Part shown: one piece after another, positions 48,722 to 58,835 of the stretch | Position numbering within the stretch: the stretch's first letter is position 1 | Layout: each line of letters begins with the position of its first letter | Assembly (NCBI RefSeq): GCF_029223545.1 | Contig: NZ_CP097870.1 | Coordinates: 3,472,001-3,536,000 of the forward strand | DNA length: 64,000 bases | Source: Thauera sp. GDN1 | GTDB lineage: Bacteria > Pseudomonadota > Gammaproteobacteria > Burkholderiales > Rhodocyclaceae | Direction: 5' to 3' | Notes under the pieces: model-generated | Seen by the model: the letters and a program-made list of their open reading frames with translations, nothing else | What the model was told of the DNA's origin: nothing | Database searches by the model: none | Made by a program: the position numbers and the translations under genes

Positions 48722-49705
48722 ATGCCTTCCGCCCCCACGCCCGCACGAGCTTCCGAGTTCGACCTGATCCGGCGCCATTTCACGCGCCCGACCCGCCACA
48801 CCGACCTCGCCGTCGGCGACGACGCCGCGCTGCTGCGCGCGCGCCCCGGCATGCAGCTGGCGGTCTCGACCGACATGCTGGTGTCGGGCACGCACTTCTT
48901 CGCCGACACCGATCCCGAGGACCTGGGCTGGAAGACGCTGGCGGTGAATGTGTCGGATCTCGCCGCGATGGGTGCCGAGCCGCGCTGGGCCTTTCTCGCG
49001 CTCGCGCTGCCGCGGGCCGACGAAGCCTGGATCGCCGCCTTCGCGCACGGCCTGTTCGCCTGCGCCGATACCCACGGCATCGATCTCGCCGGCGGCGACA
49101 CCACGCGCGGACCGCTGACGCTGTCGGTCACGATCCTCGGCGAGGTGCCGCAGGGCGCGGCGATCACCCGCGCCGGCGGCCGCGCCGGCGACGAACTGTG
49201 GGTCTCCGGCCAGCCCGGCATGGCCGCACTGGGCCTGGCCACACTGAAGGGCGAGATCGAACTTGCGGCCGCGGGTCGCGCCGCCTGTATCGCCGCGCTG
49301 CAGCGGCCGCAGCCGCGCGTGGCGCTCGGGCGGGCGCTGCGCGGGCTGGCGAGCGCGATGCTCGACGTCTCCGACGGCCTGCTCGGCGACCTCGGCCACA
49401 TCCTCGAATGCTCCGCCACCGGCGCGATCGTGGACATCGGCGCGCTGCCGCTCGACGCCCTGCTCGAGGCCGGCGCCGATGCCGCGCTGGCGAAGCGCTG
49501 CGTGCTCGGCGGCGGCGACGACTACGAGCTGCTGTTCGCCGCCCCCGCGGCGCGGCGTGCGGACATCGAAAGCCTGTCGCGTGCGCTCGGCATCCCCCTG
49601 CATCGCATCGGCGCCCTGACCGCCGAGCCGGGCGTGCTCCAGCTGCGCGAGCGCGATGGCCGGCTGGTCCCCGGCGCGCGCTCGGGCTACGATCATTTCG
49701 GCTGA
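48722..49705 (+). CDS. thiL: Thiamine-monophosphate kinase
   Basis: Phosphorylates thiamine monophosphate to thiamine diphosphate with ATP. The 327-residue PurM-fold protein shows EFDLIRRHF at the N-terminus, metal-binding VGDDAALL and DMLVSGTHFF, DLAAMGAEPRWAFL, GGDTTRG and LDVSDGLLGDLGHIL. Length matches the family. It starts the thiL-pgpA-pncC series. Confidence 0.95.
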   Translation: MPSAPTPARASEFDLIRRHFTRPTRHTDLAVGDDAALLRARPGMQLAVSTDMLVSGTHFFADTDPEDLGWKTLAVNVSDLAAMGAEPRWAFLALALPRADEAWIAAFAHGLFACADTHGIDLAGGDTTRGPLTLSVTILGEVPQGAAITRAGGRAGDELWVSGQPGMAALGLATLKGEIELAAAGRAACIAALQRPQPRVALGRALRGLASAMLDVSDGLLGDLGHILECSATGAIVDIGALPLDALLEAGADAALAKRCVLGGGDDYELLFAAPAARRADIESLSRALGIPLHRIGALTAEPGVLQLRERDGRLVPGARSGYDHFG

Positions 49706-49744
49706 GCCACACCGGCCTCTCCATCCACGACAAGACACCCGCCC

Positions 49745-50227
49745 ATGCGCCCCACCGCCCGCCTGATGATGAGTCACCCCGCCCATTTCATCTCCCTGGG
49801 CTTCGGTTCCGGCCTGTCGCCGTGGGCGCCGGGCACCATGGGCACGCTGCTGGCCTGGGCGCTGTATCCGCTGATCCGCACCCCGCTGTCCGAGTTCGTC
49901 TTCCTCGCCCTGCTCGCCAGCCTGTTCGTCGCCGGCGTGCTGGCGGCCGACCGCACCGGGCGGGCGCTGGGCGTGCCCGACCATGGCGGCATCGTCTGGG
50001 ACGAGATGGTGGCGACCTGGCTGGTGCTGCTGTTCACGCCGACCACGCTGCTGTGGCAGGCGGTGGCGGTGGCGCTGTTCCGCTTCTTCGACATCGTCAA
50101 GCCGCCGCCGGTGCGCTGGGCCGACCGCAGCTTCAAGGGCGGCTTCGGGGTGATGTTCGACGACCTGGTCGCCGCCGGCTACACCCTGCTGGCGCTCGCC
50201 ATCCTGGTCGCCCTGTTCGGCAGCTGA
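49745..50227 (+). CDS. pgpA: Phosphatidylglycerophosphatase A
   Basis: Dephosphorylates phosphatidylglycerol phosphate in the inner membrane. The 160-residue protein has the PgpA N-terminal signature FGSGLSPWAPGTMGTLLAW, VWDEMVATW with conserved acidic residues, and DIVKPPPVRWADR. Three or four hydrophobic segments are visible. It lies 39 bp after thiL; the thiL-pgpA neighbourhood is common in proteobacteria. Confidence 0.94.
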   Translation: MRPTARLMMSHPAHFISLGFGSGLSPWAPGTMGTLLAWALYPLIRTPLSEFVFLALLASLFVAGVLAADRTGRALGVPDHGGIVWDEMVATWLVLLFTPTTLLWQAVAVALFRFFDIVKPPPVRWADRSFKGGFGVMFDDLVAAGYTLLALAILVALFGS

Positions 50228-50231
50228 GGCC

Positions 50232-50729
50232 ATGATGGACTCGGAACTCGAAACCCTCGCCCGCCGCGTCGGCGAGGCCCTGGCGGCGCGCGGCTGGCAG
50301 CTGGCGAGCGCGGAGTCCTGCACCGGCGGCTGGATCGCCGAGGCGGTCACCGCGATCGGCGGCAGCTCGGCGTGGTTCGACCGCGGCTTCGTCACCTACT
50401 CCAACGCAGCCAAGATGGACATGCTCGGCGTGTCCGCGCACACGCTGGCCACGCACGGCGCGGTCAGCGAGGCCACCGTGGGCGAGATGGCCGAGGGCGC
50501 GCTCGCACGCAGCCTCGCCGACGTGGCGGTCGCGGTGTCCGGCGTCGCCGGGCCGAGCGGGGGCTCCCCCGCCAAGCCCGTCGGCATGGTGTGCATCGGC
50601 TGGGCCGCGAAGACGGCACCCACCCGCTGCCTGACCGTGCATTTCGCCGGCGACCGCGCGGCGGTCCGCCGCCAGACCGTGGTCCGCGCGCTCGACGGCA
50701 TCCTGCAGCTGGCAGCGCGGGAACCCTGA
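50232..50729 (+). CDS. pncC: Nicotinamide-nucleotide amidohydrolase (CinA C-terminal family)
   Basis: Deamidates nicotinamide mononucleotide in NAD recycling. The 165-residue protein corresponds to the CinA C-terminal domain: LASAESCTGGWIAEAVTAIGG, VTYSNAAKMDMLGVS, HGAVSEATVGEMAEGAL and GVAGPSGGSPAKPVGMV. It is a stand-alone PncC without the N-terminal CinA domain. It starts 4 bp after pgpA; a second ATG one codon later is equally possible. Confidence 0.94.
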   Translation: MMDSELETLARRVGEALAARGWQLASAESCTGGWIAEAVTAIGGSSAWFDRGFVTYSNAAKMDMLGVSAHTLATHGAVSEATVGEMAEGALARSLADVAVAVSGVAGPSGGSPAKPVGMVCIGWAAKTAPTRCLTVHFAGDRAAVRRQTVVRALDGILQLAAREP

Positions 50730-50818
50730 GCGCACAGGGCCACTTGCGCCGCAACTATTCCTTTGGCATTAATACGGCACGCCGGCGTCCGCGCATCACG
50801 GCGCGGGACGAAAAGTCA

Positions 50819-50848
50819 TTGTCTGTAAATCCATACAGGCATTAAACT
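50819..50848 (+). promoter_or_regulatory. recA promoter with LexA (SOS) box
   Basis: CTGTAAATCCATACAG at 50823-50838 fits the LexA consensus CTGT-N8-ACAG. It overlaps the spacer of a sigma-70-type promoter, TTGTCT (50819-50824), 18 bp, TAAACT (50843-50848), about 75 bp before the recA ATG. Confidence 0.88.
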
Positions 50849-50923
50849 GGCGCCATGCACGAGGCGGGCCGCACGCCTGCAATCTTTGTGCCATAATCAG
50901 CTCAACCTACAGGACCCACTCCC

Positions 50924-51961
<1,038 letters not shown>

Positions 51962-51977
51962 GCGCCGGACGTCGAGC

Positions 51978-52427
51978 ATGGGCGAACCGAGCCTGCGTGA
52001 ACGCGCCCTTCGCCATCTCGCCCGGCGCGACCATTCGCGCGCCGAGCTGGCGAAGAAGCTCGCCGCCCATGGCGACGCCGAGGAGATCGAGGCGGTCATC
52101 GAACGCATGGGCGAGCTCGGCCTGCAGTCCGACAGCCGCTACGCCGAGGCCTTCGTGCGCGGCAAGGCGGCGCGCTTCGGCAGCGGCCGCCTACGCAGCG
52201 AACTCGCCCGCCGCGGCATCGACCGTGACCTGATCGACGAGGCTCTCGCCACCGAGTGCGTAGAATCGGAAGCGGAGCGCGCCCGTGCCGTGCTGCGCGG
52301 CCGTTTTTCCACGCCGCCGGCCGATGCCCGCGAATGGGCGCGCCAGGCGCGCTTCCTGCAAACCCGCGGCTTCGCGCCCGACCTGATCCGCAAGCTGCTG
52401 AAAGAGCCCTACGATGAGTCTGCTTAA
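51978..52427 (+). CDS. recX: RecA regulator RecX
   Basis: A 149-residue modulator of RecA filaments. Three-helix repeats typical of RecX are visible: [38 protein letters not shown] and [19 protein letters not shown]. It directly follows recA and is probably co-transcribed under LexA. Its last 14 bp overlap the start of lptB in another frame; both genes have intact conserved ends, so this is a true overlap. Confidence 0.93.
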   Translation: MGEPSLRERALRHLARRDHSRAELAKKLAAHGDAEEIEAVIERMGELGLQSDSRYAEAFVRGKAARFGSGRLRSELARRGIDRDLIDEALATECVESEAERARAVLRGRFSTPPADAREWARQARFLQTRGFAPDLIRKLLKEPYDESA

Positions 52428-53136
52428 GGTCGCCGGCCTCCAAAAACGCTACAAGGCGCGCACCGTGGTGCACGACGTCGGCTTCGAGGTGGGCTCGGGC
52501 GAGGTCGTCGGCCTGCTCGGCCCCAATGGCGCCGGCAAGACCACCTGCTTCTACATGATCGTCGGCCTGGTGCGTGCCGACGGCGGCCAGATCGGCCTCG
52601 ACGGCAAGGACCTGACCCACCTGCCGATCCACGCCCGCGCGCGCCTGGGCCTGTCCTACCTGCCGCAGGAAATGAGCGTGTTCCGCAAGCTCACCGTGGC
52701 CGAGAACATCCAGGCCGTGCTCGAGCTGCAGGGCCTCGACAAGCGCCAGGTCGGCGAGCGCCTGGACGAGCTGCTGCACGAGCTCGGCATCCACCACCTG
52801 CGCAACAACACCGCCATCTCGCTGTCGGGCGGCGAGCGCCGGCGCTGCGAGATCGCCCGCGCGCTGGCCACCGATCCGCGCCTGATCCTGCTCGACGAAC
52901 CCTTCGCCGGTGTCGACCCGATCGCGGTGATCGACATCCAGAAGATCATCCGCTTCCTGAAGGAACGCGGCATCGGCGTGCTGATCACCGACCACAACGT
53001 GCGCGAGACGCTCGGCATCTGCGACCGCGCCTACATCATCAGCGAGGGCCGCGTGCTGGCCAGCGGCCAGCCCGGCGAGATCATCGAGAACGAGCGCGTG
53101 CGCCAGGTCTATCTCGGCGAACACTTCCGCCTCTGA
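52414..53136 (+). CDS. lptB: LPS export ABC transporter ATPase LptB
   Basis: The cytoplasmic ATPase that drives LptFG to extract lipopolysaccharide. In 240 residues: Walker [11 protein letters not shown]-loop [19 protein letters not shown] signature LSGGERRR, Walker [15 protein letters not shown] and switch His in ITDHNVRET. The recX-lptB overlap and the lptB-rpoN order are consistent with a long housekeeping transcript. lptA/lptC usually lie upstream of lptB but are replaced here by recA-recX. Confidence 0.95.
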   Translation: MSLLKVAGLQKRYKARTVVHDVGFEVGSGEVVGLLGPNGAGKTTCFYMIVGLVRADGGQIGLDGKDLTHLPIHARARLGLSYLPQEMSVFRKLTVAENIQAVLELQGLDKRQVGERLDELLHELGIHHLRNNTAISLSGGERRRCEIARALATDPRLILLDEPFAGVDPIAVIDIQKIIRFLKERGIGVLITDHNVRETLGICDRAYIISEGRVLASGQPGEIIENERVRQVYLGEHFRL

Positions 53137-53157
53137 GGGCGCGCACCGAAAATCGCG

Positions 53158-54615
53158 ATGAAGCCCAGCCTCCAGCTCAAGCTCTCCCAGCACCTCACGC
53201 TGACGCCGCAGCTGCAGCAGTCGATCAAGCTGCTGCAGTTGTCGACGATCGAGCTGAACCAGGAGATCGAGCGCATCCTCGTCGACAACCCGATGCTCGA
53301 GCGCGAGGACGGCGACGGCTCGGACTTCGCGCCCGCGCCGCCCGCGGGCAGCCCGCCCGAGCGCGAGCAGGCCCAGGAAGCCGCAGCCGAACCGCCGGCC
53401 GGCGAGGGCGAGCGCCGCGAAGGCGGCGAAGGCAGCAGCGAGGACGAGGGCATCGACTGGTCCAATGTCGGCACCGGCGCCTCGAGCCGCAGCGAGGGCG
53501 ACGACGACGACGTCGACTACCAGGACCTGCAGGCTTCGGGCATCTCGCTGCGCGAGCACCTCGACCAGCAGGTCGCCCTGTCCCAGCTTTCCGATCGCGA
53601 CCGCGCGCTGGTGCGCTTCGTGATCGAGGCCCTGGACGACGACGGCTACCTGCACCAGCCGCTCGAGGAGCTGCTGCAGCTGCTGCCCCCGGAATCCGAG
53701 GTCGACCTCGACGAGCTGACGATCGCGCTGCATCACGTGCACAACCTCGAGCCGATCGGCGTCGGCGCCCGCAGCCCGCAGGAATGCCTGGCCCTGCAGC
53801 TGCGCGCCCTGCCGCCGGACCCGATCCGCACGCTCGCCCTCGAGATCGTCACCCGCCACCTCGAGCTGCTCGCCGATCGCAACTTCGCCAAGCTCAAGAA
53901 ACTCACCGGCTGCGACGACGACGAGCTGCGCGCCGCCCAGGCCCTGATCTGCAGCCTCGACCCGCATCCGGGCTCGCGCTACTCCAATGCCGAGACGCGC
54001 TACGTGCTGCCCGACGTCGTCGTGCGCAAGCTGCGCGGGCGGTGGACCGTGAGCCTCAACCAGGAGGCGATGCCGCGCCTGCGCATCAACCGCCTCTATG
54101 CCAGCCTGCTGCAGCAGAACCGTGCCCAGGGCGGCGGCCTGAGCGGTCAGCTGCAGGAAGCGCGCTGGCTGATCCGCAACGTGCAGCAGCGTTTCGACAC
54201 CATCCTGCGCGTGTCTCAGGCCATCGTTGACCAGCAGCGGCAGTTCTTCGATCATGGGGACGTGGCGATGCGGCCACTCACCCTCCGGGAGATCGCAGAC
54301 CAGCTCGAGCTGCACGAATCCACCGTATCGCGCGTCACCACGCAGAAGTACATGGCGACCCCGCGCGGCGTATTCGAACTCAAGTATTTCTTCGGCAGTC
54401 ACGTCGCCACCGATACCGGTGGAGCGGCATCCTCGACGGCGATTCGCGCGCTGATTCGCCAGCTGGTGGATGCGGAAGACAGCAAAAAGCCGCTGTCCGA
54501 CGCCAAGATTGCAGAAATTCTGGGCCAGCAGGGTATCGTGGTCGCGCGGCGAACGATCGCCAAATACCGCGAATCCCTCAATATCCCGCCGGTCAGTCTG
54601 CGCAAGTCCCTCTGA
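53158..54615 (+). CDS. rpoN: RNA polymerase sigma-54 factor RpoN
   Basis: Alternative sigma factor for -24/-12 promoters, 485 residues. Region I is Gln/Leu-rich (LKLSQHLTLTPQLQQSIKLL), region II is acidic (about 45-120), and region III carries the core-binding domain and the DNA-binding HTH (LREIADQLELHESTVSRVT). The RpoN box ARRTIAKYRE is near the end. It would serve the -24/-12 promoter found at 24018 in this same window. hpf, ptsN and hprK follow. Confidence 0.97.
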   Translation: MKPSLQLKLSQHLTLTPQLQQSIKLLQLSTIELNQEIERILVDNPMLEREDGDGSDFAPAPPAGSPPEREQAQEAAAEPPAGEGERREGGEGSSEDEGIDWSNVGTGASSRSEGDDDDVDYQDLQASGISLREHLDQQVALSQLSDRDRALVRFVIEALDDDGYLHQPLEELLQLLPPESEVDLDELTIALHHVHNLEPIGVGARSPQECLALQLRALPPDPIRTLALEIVTRHLELLADRNFAKLKKLTGCDDDELRAAQALICSLDPHPGSRYSNAETRYVLPDVVVRKLRGRWTVSLNQEAMPRLRINRLYASLLQQNRAQGGGLSGQLQEARWLIRNVQQRFDTILRVSQAIVDQQRQFFDHGDVAMRPLTLREIADQLELHESTVSRVTTQKYMATPRGVFELKYFFGSHVATDTGGAASSTAIRALIRQLVDAEDSKKPLSDAKIAEILGQQGIVVARRTIAKYRESLNIPPVSLRKSL

Positions 54616-54632
54616 CAACAACAGGAGTTACC

Positions 54633-54956
54633 ATGAACCTGAACATCACCGGGCGTCACGTCGAAGTCACCCCCGCCATCCGCGACTACGTGACTTCCAA
54701 GCTCGACCGCGTCATCCGCCACTTCGACAACGTCACCAGCGTCGGCGTGATCCTGTCGGTCGAAAAGCTCAAGCAGAAGGCCGAAGTCACCCTGCACGTG
54801 CGTGGCAAGGACATCTTCGTCGAGAGCGACGATGCCGACCTCTACGCGGCCATCGACGCCATGACCGACAAGCTCGACCGCCAGGTCCAGAAGTACAAGC
54901 AGAAGCAGTCGGACCACAACCACGAGACGCTCAAGCACCAGGAACCGGAAGCCTGA
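54633..54956 (+). CDS. hpf: Ribosome hibernation promoting factor (short form)
   Basis: A 107-residue HPF/RaiA-fold protein (MNLNITGRHVEVTPAIRDYV, then KAEVTLHVRGKDIFVESDDADLYAAIDAM, with a charged Lys/Gln-rich tail). It binds the 30S decoding site and promotes 100S dimers in resting cells. No long-form C-terminal domain. It is 17 bp after rpoN, the usual position. Confidence 0.95.
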   Translation: MNLNITGRHVEVTPAIRDYVTSKLDRVIRHFDNVTSVGVILSVEKLKQKAEVTLHVRGKDIFVESDDADLYAAIDAMTDKLDRQVQKYKQKQSDHNHETLKHQEPEA

Positions 54957-54964
54957 CGCCTTCG

Positions 54965-54996
54965 TTACAGCCCCGTGTCCGGGGTGTGGTTATAAT
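54965..54996 (+). promoter_or_regulatory. Possible ptsN promoter with hairpin
   Basis: TATAAT at 54991-54996 is a perfect -10. The only -35-like hexamer, TTACAG (54965), is 20 bp away, which is long. A CCCCG...CGGGG hairpin occupies the spacer and may instead end the rpoN-hpf transcript. Confidence 0.5.
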
Positions 54997-55092
54997 GCGC
55001 GCGTTTTCACGACGCGACTGCCACGCGCCCCGGACCGGCTGCCCACACTGCGTGGCATCGGCACAAGGGGCGCAGCGCGAGCCCACCAGCGA

Positions 55093-55578
55093 ATGAGCCT
55101 CATATCCCAACTCCTGCCACTGTCCAACGTGGTGGTCGATCTCGACGCGAGCAGCAAGAAGCGCGTCTTCGAACAGGCCGGACTGCTGTTCGAGAACAAC
55201 CAGGGCATCGCCCGCAGTACCGTCTTCGACAGTCTCTTCACCCGCGAGCGCCTCGGCTCCACCGGGCTGGGACAGGGCATCGCGATCCCGCACGGCCGCA
55301 TCAAGGGCTTGAAGGACGCCGCCGGCGCCTTCCTGCGCCTCGCGGCCCCGGTCCAGTTCGACGCCCCCGACGGCCGCCCGGTCAACATGCTGTTCGTGCT
55401 GCTGGTACCCGAGCAGGCCAACGAAACCCACCTCCAGCTGCTGTCCGAGCTCGCGCAGATGTTCAGCGACCGCGAATTCCGCGAGGCGCTGCAGAACGCG
55501 CCGGACGCGGCCCACATCCACCGCATGTTCCTGACCTGGGGCGCCGATGCGGCAGACCAGCGTAGCGCGGCTGTATGA
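55093..55578 (+). CDS. ptsN: PTS IIA-like nitrogen-regulatory protein PtsN
   Basis: EIIA-Ntr of the nitrogen PTS, 161 residues. The phosphorylatable His is in GQGIAIPHGRI. It receives phosphate from NPr/HPr and regulates potassium, nitrogen and PHA-related functions in proteobacteria. Its end overlaps hprK by 32 bp, so the two are translated together. ptsP/ptsO are not in the window. Confidence 0.95.
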   Translation: MSLISQLLPLSNVVVDLDASSKKRVFEQAGLLFENNQGIARSTVFDSLFTRERLGSTGLGQGIAIPHGRIKGLKDAAGAFLRLAAPVQFDAPDGRPVNMLFVLLVPEQANETHLQLLSELAQMFSDREFREALQNAPDAAHIHRMFLTWGADAADQRSAAV

Positions 55579-56494
55579 GGCCCATCGCGAAAGCCTGAGC
55601 CTGACCCACGTCAGCGGGAACCTCGACGCGCGCCTGTCGGTGGGCGACGAGCAGATCTGGCCCGCCGACCTGATCGGCCACCTCAACCTGATCCACCCGA
55701 CGCGGCTGCAGATCCTCGGCACCGCCGAGCTCGCGTGGGCGCAGCGCCAGTCCAACGAGAAGGTCGCGCGCCACCTCAACGAGATCCTCTCCGCCCGCCC
55801 GCCGGCGATCATCGTCGCCGACGGCTGCGAGGTGCCGAACATCATCCACGGCATCTGCGAAGCCCACGACGTCGCGCTGTTCACCGCGCGCCACCCCTCG
55901 GCGAGCGTCATCGACCACCTGCGCCTGTACCTGTCGCGCGAGCTCGCCGAGAAGACCTCGCTGCACGGCGTGTTCATGGACGTGCTCGGACTGGGCGTGC
56001 TGATCACCGGCGACTCCGGCGCCGGCAAGTCCGAACTCGGTTTGGAGCTGATCTCGCGCGGCCACGGCCTGGTCGCGGACGACGTGGTCGAGCTGTCGCG
56101 GGTGGCGCCCACCGTGCTCGAAGGGCGCTGCCCCGAGATGCTGCAGGACTTCATCGAGGTGCGCGGCCTCGGCCTGCTGAACATCCGCACCATCTTCGGC
56201 GAGACCGCATGCCGGCGGAAGATGCGCCTGCGCCTGGTCTGCCACCTCGACCGCCGCCAGCCCGGCCCCGACGATCCCAGCCGCCTGCCGCTGCAGCAGG
56301 AGACCCAGGACATCCTCGGCGTCAAGATCGCACGCGTGGTGCTGCCGGTCGCCGCCGGCCGCAACCTGGCGGTGCTGCTCGAAGCCGCGGTGCGCTCCAC
56401 CATCCTGCAACTGCGCGGCATCGACTCCACCCAGGAGTTCATCGAGCGCCAGACCCGCGCGCTGCGCGCGGCCGACGACAACGGCGCACGCTAA
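55547..56494 (+). CDS. hprK: HPr kinase/phosphorylase
   Basis: A 315-residue bifunctional kinase/phosphorylase that acts on Ser of HPr-like proteins. The C-terminal domain has Walker A GDSGAGKSELGLEL and the family signature region EVRGLGLLNIRTIFGE. The first codons lie within ptsN; the family N-terminus begins within this overlap (SLTHVSGN...), and the ATG at 55547 gives the usual length. In related bacteria rapZ normally follows; here ilvA does. Confidence 0.94.
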   Translation: MRQTSVARLYEAHRESLSLTHVSGNLDARLSVGDEQIWPADLIGHLNLIHPTRLQILGTAELAWAQRQSNEKVARHLNEILSARPPAIIVADGCEVPNIIHGICEAHDVALFTARHPSASVIDHLRLYLSRELAEKTSLHGVFMDVLGLGVLITGDSGAGKSELGLELISRGHGLVADDVVELSRVAPTVLEGRCPEMLQDFIEVRGLGLLNIRTIFGETACRRKMRLRLVCHLDRRQPGPDDPSRLPLQQETQDILGVKIARVVLPVAAGRNLAVLLEAAVRSTILQLRGIDSTQEFIERQTRALRAADDNGAR

Positions 56495-56611
56495 CGGCAC
56501 GACGCCCCAGTCCCGCTGCCAGCCCCCGCCCGCCTTCGCCGGCGCTGCACTTGCGGCGCGCCGGCCGCGGCTGTTACCGTCGACCGCTTTACAGCAGCAC
56601 ACTGGCCGGCC

Positions 56612-58135
56612 ATGACCACCCCCACGGATTACCTGGAACGCATCCTCAACGCACAGGTGTACGACGTCGCCGTCGAGACCCCGCTCGATCTCGCCACCAA
56701 CCTGTCGGCGCGCGCGCACAACCGCATCTACCTCAAGCGCGAGGACATGCAGCCGGTGTTCAGCTTCAAGATCCGCGGCGCCTACAACAAGATGGCGAAC
56801 CTGTCGCCGCAGGCCATGAAGCGCGGCGTGATCTGCGCCTCTGCCGGCAACCATGCCCAGGGCGTGGCGCTGTCGGCGGCGAAGCTGGGCGTGCGCGCGG
56901 TGATCGTGATGCCGAGCACCACGCCGGCGATCAAGATCGACGCGGTCAAGGCGCGCGGCGGCGAGGTCGTGCTCGCCGGCGAATCCTATTCCGACGCCTA
57001 CGCCCACGCGCTCGAGCTGGAGAAGGCCGAGAAGCTGACCTTCGTCCATCCCTTCGACGACCCCGACGTGATCGCCGGCCAGGGCACGATCGGCATGGAG
57101 ATCCTGCGCGCCCACACCAAGCCGATCCACGCGGTGTTCTGCTGCGTCGGCGGCGGCGGCCTGATCGCCGGCGTGGCCGCCTACATCAAGCGCCTGCGCC
57201 CGGAGACGAAGATCATCGGCGTCGAGGCGGTCGATGCCGACGCGATGACGCAGTCGCTGGCCGCCGGCCGCCGCATCGCGCTCGATCAGGTCGGCATCTT
57301 CGCCGACGGCGCGGCGGTCAAGGAGGTCGGCGCCGAGACCTTCCGCCTGTGCCAACAGTACGTCGACGAGATGATCGTGGTCGACAACGACGCGATCTGC
57401 GCGGCCATCAAGGACGTGTTCGAAGACACGCGCTCCATCCTCGAGCCCGCCGGCGCGCTCGCCGTCGCCGGCGCCAAGGAATACGCCCGTCGCAACAAGC
57501 TGCGCGACAAGAACCTGGTGGCGGTGGCCTCGGGCGCCAACATGAACTTCGACCGCCTGCGCTTCGTCGCCGAGCGCGCCGAGCTCGGCGAGCAGCGCGA
57601 GGCCGTACTGGCGGTGACGATCCCGGAAAAGCCGGGCTCGTTCAGGAAGTTCATCAGCGTGCTCGGCAACCGCAACATCACCGAGTTCAACTACCGCTAC
57701 GCCGATCCGCAGCAGGCGCACATCTTCGTCGGCGTCACCGTGCACAACCGCAACGAGGTCGGCCGCCTGGTGGAGATGCTCGAGCGCCACGAACTGCCGG
57801 CGCTCGACCTCACCGACGACGAGATGGCCAAGACCCATGTGCGCTACATGGTCGGCGGCCGCGCGCCGCAGGTCGACAACGAGGTCGTGTACCGCTTCGT
57901 GTTCCCCGAGCGCCCCGGCGCGCTGATGAATTTCCTCTCCAACCTGCGCTCGGACTGGAACATCTCCCTGTTCCACTACCGCAACCATGGCTCGGATTTC
58001 GGCCGCGTGCTGGTCGGCATGCAGGTGCCGCCCGCCGACAAGGCGGCGTTCGACGCCTTCCTGCAGCGCCTCGGCTACGAATACGTCGCCGAGACCGGGA
58101 ATCCGGTCTACCGCATGTTCCTCTCCGGGAGCTGA
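56612..58135 (+). CDS. ilvA: Threonine ammonia-lyase, biosynthetic
   Basis: PLP enzyme making 2-oxobutyrate for isoleucine synthesis, 507 residues. PLP Lys is in FSFKIRGAYNKM; the phosphate loop is CVGGGGLIAG. Residues about 330-500 hold two ACT-like regulatory domains (VLAVTIPEKPGSFRKF and YRFVFPERPGALMNF), typical of the long, isoleucine-inhibited form. A 117-bp gap separates it from hprK. Confidence 0.96.
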   Translation: MTTPTDYLERILNAQVYDVAVETPLDLATNLSARAHNRIYLKREDMQPVFSFKIRGAYNKMANLSPQAMKRGVICASAGNHAQGVALSAAKLGVRAVIVMPSTTPAIKIDAVKARGGEVVLAGESYSDAYAHALELEKAEKLTFVHPFDDPDVIAGQGTIGMEILRAHTKPIHAVFCCVGGGGLIAGVAAYIKRLRPETKIIGVEAVDADAMTQSLAAGRRIALDQVGIFADGAAVKEVGAETFRLCQQYVDEMIVVDNDAICAAIKDVFEDTRSILEPAGALAVAGAKEYARRNKLRDKNLVAVASGANMNFDRLRFVAERAELGEQREAVLAVTIPEKPGSFRKFISVLGNRNITEFNYRYADPQQAHIFVGVTVHNRNEVGRLVEMLERHELPALDLTDDEMAKTHVRYMVGGRAPQVDNEVVYRFVFPERPGALMNFLSNLRSDWNISLFHYRNHGSDFGRVLVGMQVPPADKAAFDAFLQRLGYEYVAETGNPVYRMFLSGS

Positions 58136-58199
58136 TCCGCGGACCCTAGCCCCCGGCCGCCTCCGCCGCGACGGGGAGGCGCGCCGGCAAGGCCCGCGC

Positions 58200-58793
58200 T
58201 CATGCCCGCGGCCGCATCACGCCGGCCTCGGTGACCACCCACTGCATCGGCAGATCGTACTGCTGCGGATGGGTGTCCGCCACGCGACCGACCTCGAACC
58301 CCACCCCCACCGCGATGGTCTTCATGCCGGCCAGCGTACGGTCGAAGTAACCGCCGCCGTAGCCGATGCGGTAGCCGCGGTCGTCGAAGGCGTTGAGCGG
58401 CACCAGCAGCACCTCCGGCACCATCGCCTCGCCCGCGGCCGGATGCGGGATGCCGTGGCGATCGAGCGCCATCGGCACGTCCGGGTCCCAGCGCCGGAAC
58501 AGCATCGGCGCATGCCGCTCCACCACCACCGGCAGCGCCGCCACCCGTCCGGGCGCAGCCGCCAGCCAGGCGCGCACCCAGGCGCGCAGGTCGGGCTCGG
58601 CGCGGTAGGGCCAGCAGAAGCCGAGCGCACGCGGCGCCAGGCTCTTCATCAGCTCATCGAGGTGGGCGGCGAGCCGCGCGGTCATCGCGTCCCGGTGCTC
58701 GGCCGGCAAGGCCTGGCGCAACTTCAGCGCATGCTCGCGAAGATGCTTGCGCCTGGCGGCAAGCTCGGGCTCGGGTGCGGAAAAGGAGGTCAT
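58200..58793 (-). CDS. fau: 5-formyltetrahydrofolate cyclo-ligase
   Basis: Converts 5-formyl-THF to 5,10-methenyl-THF with ATP, 197 residues. Family segments: ARRKHLREHALKLRQALP at the N-terminus, PVVVERHAPMLFRRW, and the C-terminal signature LVPLNAFDDRGYRIGYGGGYFDRTL. It converges on ilvA and is divergent from slt with 42 bp between starts. Confidence 0.94.
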   Translation of the reverse strand: MTSFSAPEPELAARRKHLREHALKLRQALPAEHRDAMTARLAAHLDELMKSLAPRALGFCWPYRAEPDLRAWVRAWLAAAPGRVAALPVVVERHAPMLFRRWDPDVPMALDRHGIPHPAAGEAMVPEVLLVPLNAFDDRGYRIGYGGGYFDRTLAGMKTIAVGVGFEVGRVADTHPQQYDLPMQWVVTEAGVMRPRA

Positions 58794-58835
58794 CGCTTGT
58801 GGTATGGTAGGCCTGCAACGGAGGCATCATCAGGC

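Noticed and set aside
52414-52427. Frameshift between recX and lptB
   Set aside because: The 14-bp overlap leaves both proteins full length with intact conserved ends; it is an ordinary gene overlap.
55547-55578. ptsN-hprK overlap as a sequencing error or fusion
   Set aside because: Both products have normal length and complete motifs; overlapping start is consistent with coupling.
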